A DNA stretch of 54,187 nt from Pseudomonas guariconensis. Its GTDB lineage: Bacteria; Pseudomonadota; Gammaproteobacteria; Pseudomonadales; Pseudomonadaceae. Shown here one piece after another: positions 15,420 to 23,740 of the stretch (its first letter is position 1; each line of letters opens with the position of its first letter). The notes beneath the pieces were generated by a model that saw only the letters and a list, made by a program, of their open reading frames with translations, ran no database searches and was not told the DNA's origin. The translations under genes and the position numbers were made by a program. The stretch is from positions 1 to 54,187 of the forward strand of contig NZ_JAMYBK010000028.1 of assembly GCF_024127895.1 (NCBI RefSeq), written 5' to 3'.

Positions 15420-16739
15420 ATGAATGCAGTCATTGCCGCGGTCGGCATCATGCTGATATTGAGCCTGTCCCGCGTGCATGTGGTCATCGCCCTGATCGTC
15501 GGCGCACTGGTCGGTGGCTTGGTCGGCGGCCTGGGCACCGAGGGCACGCTCAAGGCCTTCAACAGTGGTTTGGGCGGTGGCGCCACGGTGGCGCTGTCGT
15601 ATGCGTTGCTGGGTGCGTTCGCCGTGGCCATCGCCAAGTCGGGCCTGGCCCATGCCCTGGCGGATCGTGCCCTGGCGGTGATCGACCGCCAGGGGCATGC
15701 CAATGGCAGCTCGCTCAAGTGGCTGCTGATCGGCCTGATGCTGGTGGTAGCGGTCTCGTCGCAGAACATCCTGCCGATCCACATCGCCTTCATCCCGCTG
15801 CTGGTGCCGCCACTGCTGTACGTGCTGACCCGCCTGCGCATCGACCGCCGGCTGATCGCCTGTGTGATCACCTTCGGCCTGATCACCCCGTACATGTTCC
15901 TGCCGGTGGGCTTCGGCAACATCTTCCTCAACGAGATCCTGCTGGCCAACGTCAGCCGCGCGGGCGTGGATGTCAGCGGGGTCAACGTCACCCAGGCCAT
16001 GGCCATCCCCGCCGCGGGCATGCTCGCGGGCCTGCTGCTGGCGGTGTTCTTCAGCTACCGTCGCAAGCGCGACTACGACCTGGCGCGCATCGAGCAGGTC
16101 GAGCAGGTCAGCGTGCGCTACAACCCCTTGACCTTGCTGGTGGCGGGCGCGGCCATCGCCGCGGCGTTCATCATCCAGCTGTGGCTGGACTCGATGATCA
16201 TTGGCGCCATGGTGGGCTTCCTGATCTTCTCGCTGTCGGGCATCGTGCGCTGGAAGGACACCGACGACCTGTTCACCGAAGGCATGAAGATGATGGCCAT
16301 GATCGGCTTCATCATGATCGCGGCCTCGGGTTTCGCCGAGGTGATGAAGGCCACCGGCGAGGTGAAGAGCCTGGTGGAGGCGTCGGCGCGGTGGATCGAC
16401 CACAGCAAGGGCATCGGCGCCTTGCTGATGTTGTTGGTGGGGCTGCTGGTGACCATGGGGATCGGCTCGTCGTTCTCCACGGTGCCGATCCTGGCGGCGA
16501 TCTTCGTGCCGCTGTGCGTGCAACTGGGCTTCGATCCGCTGGCCACCGTGTGCATCGTCGGCACCGCCGGGGCGCTGGGCGATGCCGGTTCGCCCGCTTC
16601 GGACTCGACCTTGGGGCCGACCTCGGGGCTCAATGTGGATGGGCAGCATCACCACATCTGGGACACCGTGGTGCCGACCTTCATCCACTACAACCTGCCG
16701 TTGCTGGCCTTCGGGTGGTTGGCGGCGATGGTGCTCTGA
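15420..16739 (+). CDS. Na+/H+ antiporter family (NhaC/YuiF-like) membrane transporter
   Basis: A 439-residue integral inner-membrane protein with about eleven to twelve hydrophobic segments, beginning MNAVIAAVGIMLILSLSRVH. The signature of the Na+/H+ antiporter family includes IGSSFSTVPILAAIFVPLC and GTAGALGDAGSPASDSTLGP near the C-terminus, a region that lines the transport path. Members exchange Na+ for H+ or, as in Bacillus YuiF, carry amino acids such as histidine, so the substrate here is open. The ATG at 15420 has GAGGT ten bases upstream; longer readings add non-membrane residues. It is divergent from the chemoreceptor and convergent with fecR, with a hairpin between. Confidence 0.85.
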   Translation: MNAVIAAVGIMLILSLSRVHVVIALIVGALVGGLVGGLGTEGTLKAFNSGLGGGATVALSYALLGAFAVAIAKSGLAHALADRALAVIDRQGHANGSSLKWLLIGLMLVVAVSSQNILPIHIAFIPLLVPPLLYVLTRLRIDRRLIACVITFGLITPYMFLPVGFGNIFLNEILLANVSRAGVDVSGVNVTQAMAIPAAGMLAGLLLAVFFSYRRKRDYDLARIEQVEQVSVRYNPLTLLVAGAAIAAAFIIQLWLDSMIIGAMVGFLIFSLSGIVRWKDTDDLFTEGMKMMAMIGFIMIAASGFAEVMKATGEVKSLVEASARWIDHSKGIGALLMLLVGLLVTMGIGSSFSTVPILAAIFVPLCVQLGFDPLATVCIVGTAGALGDAGSPASDSTLGPTSGLNVDGQHHHIWDTVVPTFIHYNLPLLAFGWLAAMVL

Positions 16740-16753
16740 GGTATCGAGCCCAT

Positions 16754-16774
16754 TGGGGGCGCGAAGCGGCCCCA
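16754..16774. terminator. Hairpin between convergent antiporter and fecR genes
   Basis: TGGGGGCGC, loop GAA, GCGGCCCCA: a 9-bp stem with one mismatch in the 48-bp gap between two convergent genes, fitting bidirectional termination. Confidence 0.6.
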
Positions 16775-16787
16775 GTATCGAAAAGGC

Positions 16788-17783
16788 TCAGCCCTTGTCC
16801 GGGAGCGGCGAGATACGGTTGAGGACGGTGCCGCCGTCCTTGCTGCGGGTCAGGTAGACGGGCAGTACCTGGGGCAGGTTGTCCACCAGCCGGTGCACTT
16901 CGCGGGTGTTGTACACGCCACTGACGCGCAGCTTGCCGGTGTTGTCGTCGGCCAGTTGCAGCGGCTTGTCCAGGTAGCGGTTGATCACCGGCAGGGCCTG
17001 GCTCAGGCTGAGGTTGTCGAGGATGAGCTTGCCGTTGCGCCAGGCCAGGTCGTTGCCGTAGTCGCCGCTCTGCGCAAGGGTCGGCTCGAAGTCGCCGGCA
17101 TGGTAGCTGGCCTGCATGCCGGGGCCGAGGCGGTAGCCGCCGTCGCTGCCATTGCTGCTGACCAGCACCGAGCCTTCCACCAGGGTCACCTCGACCTGGT
17201 CCTGATACTTCCAGACGTTGAACTGGGTACCGGTGACCCGCGTCTGGCCATGCCCGGCGCGGACGATGAACGGGTGCGCGCTGTCATGTTCGACCTTGAA
17301 GAACGCCTCGCCCTTGATCAGGGTGACCTGGCGCTGGTCCTTGTAGTTCAGGTAGCGCAGCTCGGTATTGAGGTTGAGCTCGACCACGCTGCCATCGCCC
17401 AGCGTTACCTGGCGCACCTGGTCGGTGCTTTCGAAATGCTGGTAGCGATTGGGCACCCAGCCTTGTTCCCAGCCCACCCAGCCGGCCAGGGGCAAGGCGA
17501 GCAGGGCGATCGCCGCGGCGCAGGCGAACGGGCGCCAGTTGCGCTGCCGGGCGCGGGGCTTGAGCTTGGTCACGGTCGCGCTGCGTGGCAGCAGGTCGGC
17601 GGTCTGCCAGATGTCCAGCATCGCCTGGTATTCCTCGAGGTGCCGCGGGTCGGCCGCCAGCCACTGGGCGAATGCCGCCTGCTCGGCGTTCGTGCAGTCA
17701 TCGGCATGCAGGCGCATGCACCAATGGGCGGCGGCGTCGGTGATGGCATCGTCTGGAGTGGGGGTGAAGCGGTCGTGGTTCAT
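16788..17783 (-). CDS. FecR-family anti-sigma / iron-signalling regulator, orphan
   Basis: A 331-residue inner-membrane regulator. The N-terminal cytoplasmic DUF4880 domain (DAAAHWCMRLHADDCTNAEQ, FAQWLAADPRHLEEY) binds an ECF sigma factor. A single TM follows (FACAAAIALLALPLAGWVGW, about residues 88-107), then the periplasmic FecR domain (VRQVTLGDGSVVELNLNTEL, VTLIKGEAFFKVEHD) and the C-terminal secretin/STN-like domain that contacts a TonB receptor. I chose the ATG at 17783, which starts MNHDRFTPTPDD; longer readings add unrelated residues. FecR normally sits next to fecI and a TonB receptor. Neither is adjacent, and the TonB receptor at 45.6 kb lacks a signalling domain, so its partner lies elsewhere or is lost. 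Confidence 0.88.
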   Translation of the reverse strand: MNHDRFTPTPDDAITDAAAHWCMRLHADDCTNAEQAAFAQWLAADPRHLEEYQAMLDIWQTADLLPRSATVTKLKPRARQRNWRPFACAAAIALLALPLAGWVGWEQGWVPNRYQHFESTDQVRQVTLGDGSVVELNLNTELRYLNYKDQRQVTLIKGEAFFKVEHDSAHPFIVRAGHGQTRVTGTQFNVWKYQDQVEVTLVEGSVLVSSNGSDGGYRLGPGMQASYHAGDFEPTLAQSGDYGNDLAWRNGKLILDNLSLSQALPVINRYLDKPLQLADDNTGKLRVSGVYNTREVHRLVDNLPQVLPVYLTRSKDGGTVLNRISPLPDKG

Positions 17784-17836
17784 TGCGGCTCCCGGTTTTG
17801 CGCATTCTACCCCTGCGAAGGGGCTGCGAGAACCGA

Positions 17837-17856
17837 GATAATGGCGAATGACTATC
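17837..17856. promoter_or_regulatory. Possible Fur-box-like site upstream of fecR
   Basis: GATAATGGCGAATGACTATC resembles the GATAATGATAATCATTATC Fur consensus at both ends when one gap is allowed. It lies 54-73 bp before the fecR start. Iron control of fecR-type genes is common; the match is imperfect. Confidence 0.3.
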
Positions 17857-17883
17857 AAATGTGCGTTTTTTCGTCTGAATAAA

Positions 17884-17910
17884 GGGCCGGTTCTGACACT
17901 CAACCGGCCC
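17884..17910 (-). terminator. Terminator after the acyl-CoA dehydrogenase gene
   Basis: On the minus strand GGGCCGGTT, nine-base loop, AACCGGCCC, then TTTATT: a perfect 9-bp stem 19 bp after the dehydrogenase stop. Confidence 0.75.
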
Positions 17911-17929
17911 AATCCCGCACAGCCCGAGT

Positions 17930-19699
17930 TCAGAACTGCCCTGGCGCCATGCCATAGAGGCTGGCGCTACCGGCCTGGATGCTGGCTTCCAGCGCCAGGC
18001 TGCGCGGCAGCAGGCGCTGGAAGAAGAACTCGGCACAGGCCAGCTTGGCACCAAGGAACGCCGGATCCTCGTCGAGCTTGCGCTGGGCTATGGCCGCCAT
18101 ACGTGCCCACAGGTAGGCGTAGGCGGTCAGGCCGAACAGGTGCAGGTATTCCACTGCCGTGGCGCTGACCAGGTTGACGTCCCGAGGCGCCTGCTCCAGC
18201 AGCCATTGGCTGGTGCGCTCCAGACGCACCAGGGCCTCCAGCAGGGCATCGCGGTGCAGTGGGGCGTCGACACAGAAGGCCCGGACCTCGCTGGTGAAGG
18301 CGAACAGGGCCTGGCCGCCGTCGGCAAGGACCTTGCGCCCCAGCAGGTCGAGGGCCTGGATGCCGTTGGTGCCTTCGTAGATCTGCGCGATACGCACGTC
18401 GCGCACCCGCTGCTCCTGCCCCCATTCACGGATATAGCCGTGGCCGCCGAATACCTGCTGGCCGAGCACGCAGCTTTCCAGGCCGTTGTCGGTGAAGAAC
18501 GCCTTGGCCACCGGAGTCAGCAGGGCCACCTGGCGTTGGGCGCGCTCACGCTCGCCGACGTCCTCGGCGTAGCGAGACAAGTCCAGTTGCTGGCCGACAT
18601 AGGCGGCGAAGGCACGGCCGCCTTCGGTGAGCGCGCGCATGGTCAGCAGCATGCGCCGTACATCGCCGTGGTGGATGATCGGGTCGGCGATCCCGTCGCG
18701 TACCTGCGGTCCTGCGGCGGCCCGGCTTTGCAGGCGTTCGCAGGCGTAGCGCGCGGAGCTCTGGTACGAGGCCTCGGCGCAGCCGAGGCCCTGGATGCCG
18801 ATGGACAGGCGCTCGTAGTTCATCATGGTGAACATCGCCGCCAGGCCGCGGTTCGCTTCGCCGACCAGGTAGCCGGTGGCCGCGTCGAAGTTCATCACGC
18901 AGGTGGCCGAGGCCTTGATACCCATCTTGTGTTCGATCGAGCCGCAGTGCGCCCCATTGCGCGCGCCCAGGCTACCGTCCGCCTCGACCAGGTACTTGGG
19001 CACCAGGAACAGCGAGATGCCCTTGGGGCCGGCCGGCGCGTCCGGCAGCCTGGCCAGCACCAGGTGGACGATGTTCTCGGTCAGGTCCTGCTCGCCGCCG
19101 GTGATGAAGATCTTGCTGCCACTGATGCGGTAACTGCCATCGACCTGGGGTTCGGCACGGGTGCGGATCAGGCCCAGGTCGGTGCCGGCCTGGGGCTCGG
19201 TCAGGCACATGGTGCCCGCCCACTGGCCGCTGTACAGCGGCGCCAGGAAGGTGGCCTTCAAGGCCTCGTCGGCATGGGCATCGATGGCCAGGCAAGTGCC
19301 GGCGCTCAGCGCCGAATACAGGCTGAAGCTGCAATCGGCGGCGTAGAGCATCTCCTCGAACAGCACGGCGAGCATCTTCGGCATGCCCATGCCGCCGTAC
19401 TCGGGGTTACCGCCCAGGCCAACCCAGCCGCCTTCGCGGTAGGTCCGCCAGGCCTCGCGGAAACCGTCGGGGGTGGTCACCTGGCCGGCCTCGAAGTGCA
19501 CGCCCTGTTCGTCGCCGTTGCGGCTGAGCGGGGCGATCAACTGGCCGGTGATCTTCGCTGCCTCTTCGAGGATGGCGTCGGCGGTGTCGGCATCGACCCG
19601 CTCGGCCAGCGCCGGCAGGCGGGCCCACAGGGCTTGGGCATCGAACAGGTCATGGAGAACGAAGCGCATGTCGCGCAAGGGGGCCGTGTACTGGGTCAT
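17930..19699 (-). CDS. Acyl-CoA dehydrogenase (long, FadE/DUF1974-free type)
   Basis: A 589-residue flavoenzyme that oxidises an acyl-CoA to the trans-2-enoyl-CoA, passing electrons to ETF. The order is N-terminal helical domain (IAPLSRNGDEQGVHF, GGNPEYGGMGMPKML), the FAD-binding middle (MCLTEPQAGTDLG, ISGSKIFITGGEQ), and the C-terminal helical domain with MNYERLSIGIQGLG and the catalytic-base region AQIYEGTNGIQALDLLGRK. The final 120 residues are the C-terminal extension of the 580-600 residue subgroup. I start at MTQYTAPLRDMRF (19699) because earlier readings are proline/glycine-rich noise. The acyl-CoA ligase gene lies 92 bp upstream on the same strand, so activation and first oxidation of an acid are probably co-expressed. 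Confidence 0.92.
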   Translation of the reverse strand: MTQYTAPLRDMRFVLHDLFDAQALWARLPALAERVDADTADAILEEAAKITGQLIAPLSRNGDEQGVHFEAGQVTTPDGFREAWRTYREGGWVGLGGNPEYGGMGMPKMLAVLFEEMLYAADCSFSLYSALSAGTCLAIDAHADEALKATFLAPLYSGQWAGTMCLTEPQAGTDLGLIRTRAEPQVDGSYRISGSKIFITGGEQDLTENIVHLVLARLPDAPAGPKGISLFLVPKYLVEADGSLGARNGAHCGSIEHKMGIKASATCVMNFDAATGYLVGEANRGLAAMFTMMNYERLSIGIQGLGCAEASYQSSARYACERLQSRAAAGPQVRDGIADPIIHHGDVRRMLLTMRALTEGGRAFAAYVGQQLDLSRYAEDVGERERAQRQVALLTPVAKAFFTDNGLESCVLGQQVFGGHGYIREWGQEQRVRDVRIAQIYEGTNGIQALDLLGRKVLADGGQALFAFTSEVRAFCVDAPLHRDALLEALVRLERTSQWLLEQAPRDVNLVSATAVEYLHLFGLTAYAYLWARMAAIAQRKLDEDPAFLGAKLACAEFFFQRLLPRSLALEASIQAGSASLYGMAPGQF

Positions 19700-19791
19700 C
19701 TGGGAGCTCTCGAATGCAAGGGAGGAATCCGCGGCGCAGGGTCGCCCACCCTGGTAGGGGGGCGACATGGCCGGTGAGGCAGGCGTTGGGG

Positions 19792-21414
19792 TCAGAGGGC
19801 CCTGGCCTGGTCGCGCAGGAGGTACTTCTGGATCTTGCCGGTGGAGGTCTTGGGCAGCTCACCGAAGACCACCGTCTTCGGCACCTTGAAACCGGCCAGG
19901 TGCTCGCGGCACCAGGCGATGATGTCCGCCTCGCGGGTGGCGCCGTGGCCGGGCTTGAGGGCGACGAAGGCGCAGGGCGTCTCGCCCCATTTCTCGTCCG
20001 GGCGGGCCACCACAGCTGCCTCGAGGACAGCCGGATGCCGGTAGAGGGTATCTTCGACCTCGAGGGTGGAGATGTTCTCGCCCCCGGAGATGATGATGTC
20101 CTTGAGCCGGTCCTTGATCTCGACATAGCCGTCGGCATGCCACACGGCCAGGTCGCCGGTGTGGAACCAGCCGCCGCGGAAGGCCTCGGCGGTGGCCTCG
20201 GGGTTCTTCAGGTAGCCCTTCATCACCGTGTTGCCACGCATGAAGATCTCGCCCAGGGTGTTGCCATCGCGGGGCACCGGCTGAAGGGTCTGCGGATCGG
20301 CGACCATCAGGCCATCGAGGGTCGGGTAGCGCACACCCTGGCGCGACTTGATCCGTGCTCGCTGCTCCAGGGGCTGGTCGTCCCATTCGGCGTGCCAGGC
20401 GCACACGGTCACCGGGCCGTAGACCTCGGTCAGGCCGTAGGTATGGGTGAGCTGGATGCCCATTTCCTCCACCGCGCCGATCACCTTGGCCGGTGGTGCG
20501 GCGCCGGCGACCATGGCCTGCACTGGATGGTCGATGGCCGCCTTGTCGGTCTCGGGCATGTTCACCAGGGCATTGAGCACGATGGGCGCGCCGCACAGGT
20601 GAGTGACCCGGTGCTCGCGGATGAGGGTGAGGATCTTCTGCGGGTCGACCCGGCGCAGGAACACATGGGTGCCAGCCAGGGCGGTGATGGTCCAGGGGTA
20701 GCACCAGCCGTTGCAATGAAACATCGGCAGGGTCCACAGGTACACCGGGTGATGGCCCATGGCCCAGGTGATCTGGTTGCCCAGGGCATTGAGGTAGGCG
20801 CCGCGATGGTGGTAGACCACGCCCTTGGGGTTACCGGTGGTGCCGGAGGTGTAGTTCAGCGAAATGGCCTGCCATTCGTCCTCCGGCCATTCCCAGGCGA
20901 ACGCCGGGTCGCCCTCGGCGAGCAGGGCCTCGTAGTCCAGCTCGCTGACCGCGCGGCCTTCGCCGTACTCCGGGTCGTCCACGTCGACCACCAGGGGCGG
21001 GTGTTCGAGTAGGGCCAGGGCGGCTTCGATCACGGCGTGGAACTCGCGGTCGGTGATCAGCACCTTGGCCTCACCGTGCTGCAGCATGAAGGCGATGGCT
21101 TCGGCATCCAGGCGCACGTTCAGGGTGTTGAGCACCGCGCCGATCATCGGCACGGCGAAGTGCGCCTCGAGCATCGCCGGGATATTCGGCAGCATCACCG
21201 CCACCGTGTCGCCACGGCCGATGCCACGTCCGGCCAGGGCGCTGGCCAGGCGGCAGCAGCGCTCGTAGGTCTGGCGCCAGTCGCGGCGCAGGGCACCGTG
21301 GATCACGGCCGGGTAATGACCGTACACCGCGGCGGTGCGTTCGATGAAGCTCAGCGGCGTGAGGGCGACATGGTTGACAGGGGCGGGCATCAGGCCCTGG
21401 GAGAAGATCGACAT
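19792..21414 (-). CDS. Medium/short-chain acyl-CoA ligase (AMP-forming)
   Basis: A 540-residue adenylate-forming enzyme that activates a carboxylic acid with ATP and CoA. Motifs: the P-loop-like SLNYTSGTTGNPKGVVYHHR (about 180-200), ATP motif THTYGLTEVYGPVTVC, the A8 hinge WFHTGDLAVWHADGYVEIKD and the C-terminal catalytic Lys in LPKTSTGKIQKYLLRDQ. The PMFHCNGWCYPW segment and overall sequence resemble AlkK-type medium-chain fatty acid ligases. It is transcribed ahead of the acyl-CoA dehydrogenase and divergent from a sensor kinase/response regulator pair, which likely controls it; the inducing acid is unknown. Confidence 0.93.
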   Translation of the reverse strand: MSIFSQGLMPAPVNHVALTPLSFIERTAAVYGHYPAVIHGALRRDWRQTYERCCRLASALAGRGIGRGDTVAVMLPNIPAMLEAHFAVPMIGAVLNTLNVRLDAEAIAFMLQHGEAKVLITDREFHAVIEAALALLEHPPLVVDVDDPEYGEGRAVSELDYEALLAEGDPAFAWEWPEDEWQAISLNYTSGTTGNPKGVVYHHRGAYLNALGNQITWAMGHHPVYLWTLPMFHCNGWCYPWTITALAGTHVFLRRVDPQKILTLIREHRVTHLCGAPIVLNALVNMPETDKAAIDHPVQAMVAGAAPPAKVIGAVEEMGIQLTHTYGLTEVYGPVTVCAWHAEWDDQPLEQRARIKSRQGVRYPTLDGLMVADPQTLQPVPRDGNTLGEIFMRGNTVMKGYLKNPEATAEAFRGGWFHTGDLAVWHADGYVEIKDRLKDIIISGGENISTLEVEDTLYRHPAVLEAAVVARPDEKWGETPCAFVALKPGHGATREADIIAWCREHLAGFKVPKTVVFGELPKTSTGKIQKYLLRDQARAL

Positions 21415-21561
21415 GCGGTGGTCCTGTAGGGGAGGCAGGCGCAGCCTGTGCGCATGGCCCCCGGTGGCTGATTGTTAGCTCTGATCAGGGTGGGGAGCGC
21501 GCGTGGGCGCCGCTTCCCCTGTCGCATTTTTAAGCGAACCGCTATGGTAGATGGAATATCG

Positions 21562-21591
21562 ACTATAGCAATATAGTAAAACTACTATAAT
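21562..21591. promoter_or_regulatory. Repeated ACTATA/TATAGT sites and -10 in the ligase/kinase divergent promoter
   Basis: ACTATAGCAATATAGT (21562-21577) is a perfect 6-4-6 palindrome, followed by TAGT-AAAA-CTAC and a consensus -10 TATAAT (21586-21591). No -35 hexamer sits at the right distance, so activator-dependent promoters are likely, with the palindrome in the -35 region. The block is a sharp AT-rich island in GC-rich DNA. The FixJ-like regulator encoded next door is the obvious candidate binder (inference). Confidence 0.5.
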
Positions 21592-21606
21592 AACGAGCCC
21601 GAAACC

Positions 21607-23013
21607 GTGGACAAGCACCTATCCCCCTTGCTCGCCAAGGATCCCCAACCCAGCTTGCTGCTGGCGCCCGATGCCCGTCCGCTGGCCCTCAACGCGGCCC
21701 TGCAGGCGCTGATCGAAGCGGGGCCGCCGCTGGCGCGCTGGTTGCCGGCCAACAGCGCGGCGCTGGTGCGTGCCTGCCTGCGCCAGGGGCGGGCCATCGC
21801 TGAGGTGGAGGCCGAGCAGGGCGAGCGCATCCTGCTGTGGACCTTCATCCCCGACGACCGCGGCCAGCAGGTGCTGGCCCGCTGCCGCGACGCCAGCGAG
21901 GAGCGCCACGGCGCCCGCGAGGCCAGCCGAGCCCGGCGCCTGTACCGCTTGATCATCGAGAACACCACCGACCTGATCTCCCGGCACAGCCCCGATGGCC
22001 GCTTCCTCGATGCCTCGCCCGCGGCATTTCGCCTGCTCGGCCTGTGGCCGGAGCAACTGCGCGGCATGCCGGTCCGTGCCTTGCTCCATCCCCGCGAGCG
22101 GCGCCAGGCCCTGCAGCAGGCCGCTGCCGCCCTGGACCAGGATGGCTACCACACCATGACCTGCCGGGTCCGTCATGCCGCTGGCGGCTATCGCTGGTTC
22201 GAGATCGCCAGCCGGGCCATCCGCGAGACCTACACCGGCGCGGTGGTGGAGATCGTCAGCGTGTCCCGCGACATCAGCCTGCGCATCGAGGCCCAGGAGA
22301 GCCTGGCCCATGGTGCCCGGGTGGCCACCCTTGGCGAACTGGCGTCGGGCATCGCCCATGAGATCAACCAACCGCTGGCGGCGGTGGTCAACTACGCCAA
22401 CGCCAGCCAGCGCTACCTGCAAGGGCTGGAACGCGACCCGCAGGCCCGCGAGCGGGTCGGCCAGGGGCTGCAGCGCATCATCGAGCAGGCCACCCATGCC
22501 GCCGAGGTCATCCGCCGCCTGCGGGCCTTTCTGCGCAAGGGACCGCGACACTTGCAGGCACTCGACATCGTCGAGGTGGCCGGCGAGGCGATGCGCCTGT
22601 GCGCCTGGGAGGCGGCGCGTGAGCAGGTCAGCATCGAGCTGCGCATGAGCGGGACCTTGCCGAGCGTGCATGCCGACCGCGTGCTGCTGGAGCAGGTACT
22701 GCTCAACCTGCTGCGCAATGCCATCGACGCCAACCGCGAGCGGCACGATGGCAAGCCCTCGCGTATCCTGCTGGGCGCCGTGCGCCAGGGCGACTGGCTG
22801 CAGGTGGAGGTCGCCGACCAAGGGCCGGGTGTGGCTGCCGAGCGTCTGGACGAGATCTTCACGCCGTTCACCACCAGCAAGGCGGACGGCCTGGGGCTCG
22901 GCCTGAGCATGAGCCGCAGCATCGTCGAGGGTTTCGGTGGCAGCCTGCAGGCGCGGCCGGGCGAGGCGGGCGGCTTGGTGTTGTGCTGCCGCCTGCCGGC
23001 GAACAAGGGATGA
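21607..23013 (+). CDS. PAS-domain sensor histidine kinase (FixL-like)
   Basis: A 468-residue soluble sensor kinase with no membrane segment. There is an N-terminal PAS-like part (1-100), then a PAS/PAC domain (about 115-235: LIIENTTDLISRHSPDGRFL, RWFEIASRAIRE, EIVSVSRDIS). HisKA has the phospho-acceptor in SGIAHEINQPLAAVVNYAN (His about 250), and HATPase_c has LLNLLRNAIDANRE, VADQGPGV and GLGLGLSMSRSIVEGFGG. This is the FixL/TodS-type architecture that senses a cytoplasmic ligand or redox state. It begins with GTG close to a consensus -10, so its leader would be very short. Six bases separate it from the response-regulator gene. It probably controls the divergent acyl-CoA genes. Confidence 0.92.
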   Translation: MDKHLSPLLAKDPQPSLLLAPDARPLALNAALQALIEAGPPLARWLPANSAALVRACLRQGRAIAEVEAEQGERILLWTFIPDDRGQQVLARCRDASEERHGAREASRARRLYRLIIENTTDLISRHSPDGRFLDASPAAFRLLGLWPEQLRGMPVRALLHPRERRQALQQAAAALDQDGYHTMTCRVRHAAGGYRWFEIASRAIRETYTGAVVEIVSVSRDISLRIEAQESLAHGARVATLGELASGIAHEINQPLAAVVNYANASQRYLQGLERDPQARERVGQGLQRIIEQATHAAEVIRRLRAFLRKGPRHLQALDIVEVAGEAMRLCAWEAAREQVSIELRMSGTLPSVHADRVLLEQVLLNLLRNAIDANRERHDGKPSRILLGAVRQGDWLQVEVADQGPGVAAERLDEIFTPFTTSKADGLGLGLSMSRSIVEGFGGSLQARPGEAGGLVLCCRLPANKG

Positions 23014-23019
23014 GGGAGG

Positions 23020-23664
23020 GTGAAGGTGCAAGCGAAGGTCTATGTGGTCGATGACGACCAAGGCATGCTCGATTCGACGGTCTGGCTGCTGGAGTCGGTG
23101 GGGCTGTGTGCGCTGCCGTTCACCAGCGGCCAGGCGTTCCTGGACGCCTGCGACGACCGGGGGCCGGCCTGCGTGCTCCTGGATGTGCGCATGCCTGGCC
23201 TGGGCGGGCTGGCGGTACAGGAGGCGTTGCGCGAGCGTGGGCGGCGGATCCCGGTGATCTTCGTCAGCGGGCACGCCGATGTGCCCATCGTGGTCCGTGC
23301 CTTCAAGGCCGGGGCCTGCGATTTCATCGAGAAACCCTACAACGACCAGTTGCTGCTCGACAGTGTCCAGGCGGCCTTGGGCCACGCTCGCCGCGAGCAC
23401 CAGGGCAGCGAGGCGCTGGCCGCCGTGCAGGCGCGCATCGATGGGCTGACGCCGCGCGAGCGGGATGTGTTCATCCCGTTGGCCAAGGGCCTGAGCAACC
23501 GCGAGATCGCCGAGCAGCTCGGGGTCAGCGTCAAGACCGTGGACCTGTACCGGGGGCGGGTGATGAAGCGCATGCAGGCGGCAAGCCTGGCGGAGCTGGT
23601 GGGGATGGCGATTGCCTGTGGGCAGGTGCAGGCGCTGGGCTTGGCGGCTGCCCGGGTGGTTTGA
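23020..23664 (+). CDS. FixJ/NarL-type response regulator
   Basis: A 214-residue two-domain regulator. The receiver (1-120) has acidic pair DDD at 11-13, phospho-acceptor Asp55 in CVLLDVRMPG, the switch Ser in VIFVSGHAD and Lys in FIEKPYND. The C-terminal LuxR-type helix-turn-helix (about 145-205) reads LTPRERDVFIPLAKGLSNRE and IAEQLGVSVKTVDLYRGRVM. It is the cognate partner of the kinase just upstream (6-bp gap, same operon). Translation starts at a GTG; a second in-frame GTG six bases on is an alternative. A role in activating the divergent acyl-CoA ligase and dehydrogenase genes is likely from context. Confidence 0.93.
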   Translation: MKVQAKVYVVDDDQGMLDSTVWLLESVGLCALPFTSGQAFLDACDDRGPACVLLDVRMPGLGGLAVQEALRERGRRIPVIFVSGHADVPIVVRAFKAGACDFIEKPYNDQLLLDSVQAALGHARREHQGSEALAAVQARIDGLTPRERDVFIPLAKGLSNREIAEQLGVSVKTVDLYRGRVMKRMQAASLAELVGMAIACGQVQALGLAAARVV

Positions 23665-23684
23665 GTAGCCACCTAATAAAGGTT

Positions 23685-23712
23685 TTGACATTCACTGCCT
23701 AGGCAGTAATAT
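23685..23712 (+). promoter_or_regulatory. MarR promoter with a palindromic operator in the spacer
   Basis: A perfect -35 TTGACA (23685-23690) and -10 TAATAT (23707-23712) are separated by 16 bp that consist almost wholly of the 14-bp perfect palindrome ACTGCCTAGGCAGT (23694-23707). A repressor bound there excludes RNA polymerase, so the MarR protein encoded just downstream most likely represses its own operon and the efflux genes. Confidence 0.75.
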
Positions 23713-23740
23713 TTTTACACAATTGTTCGAGCCGACCCCG

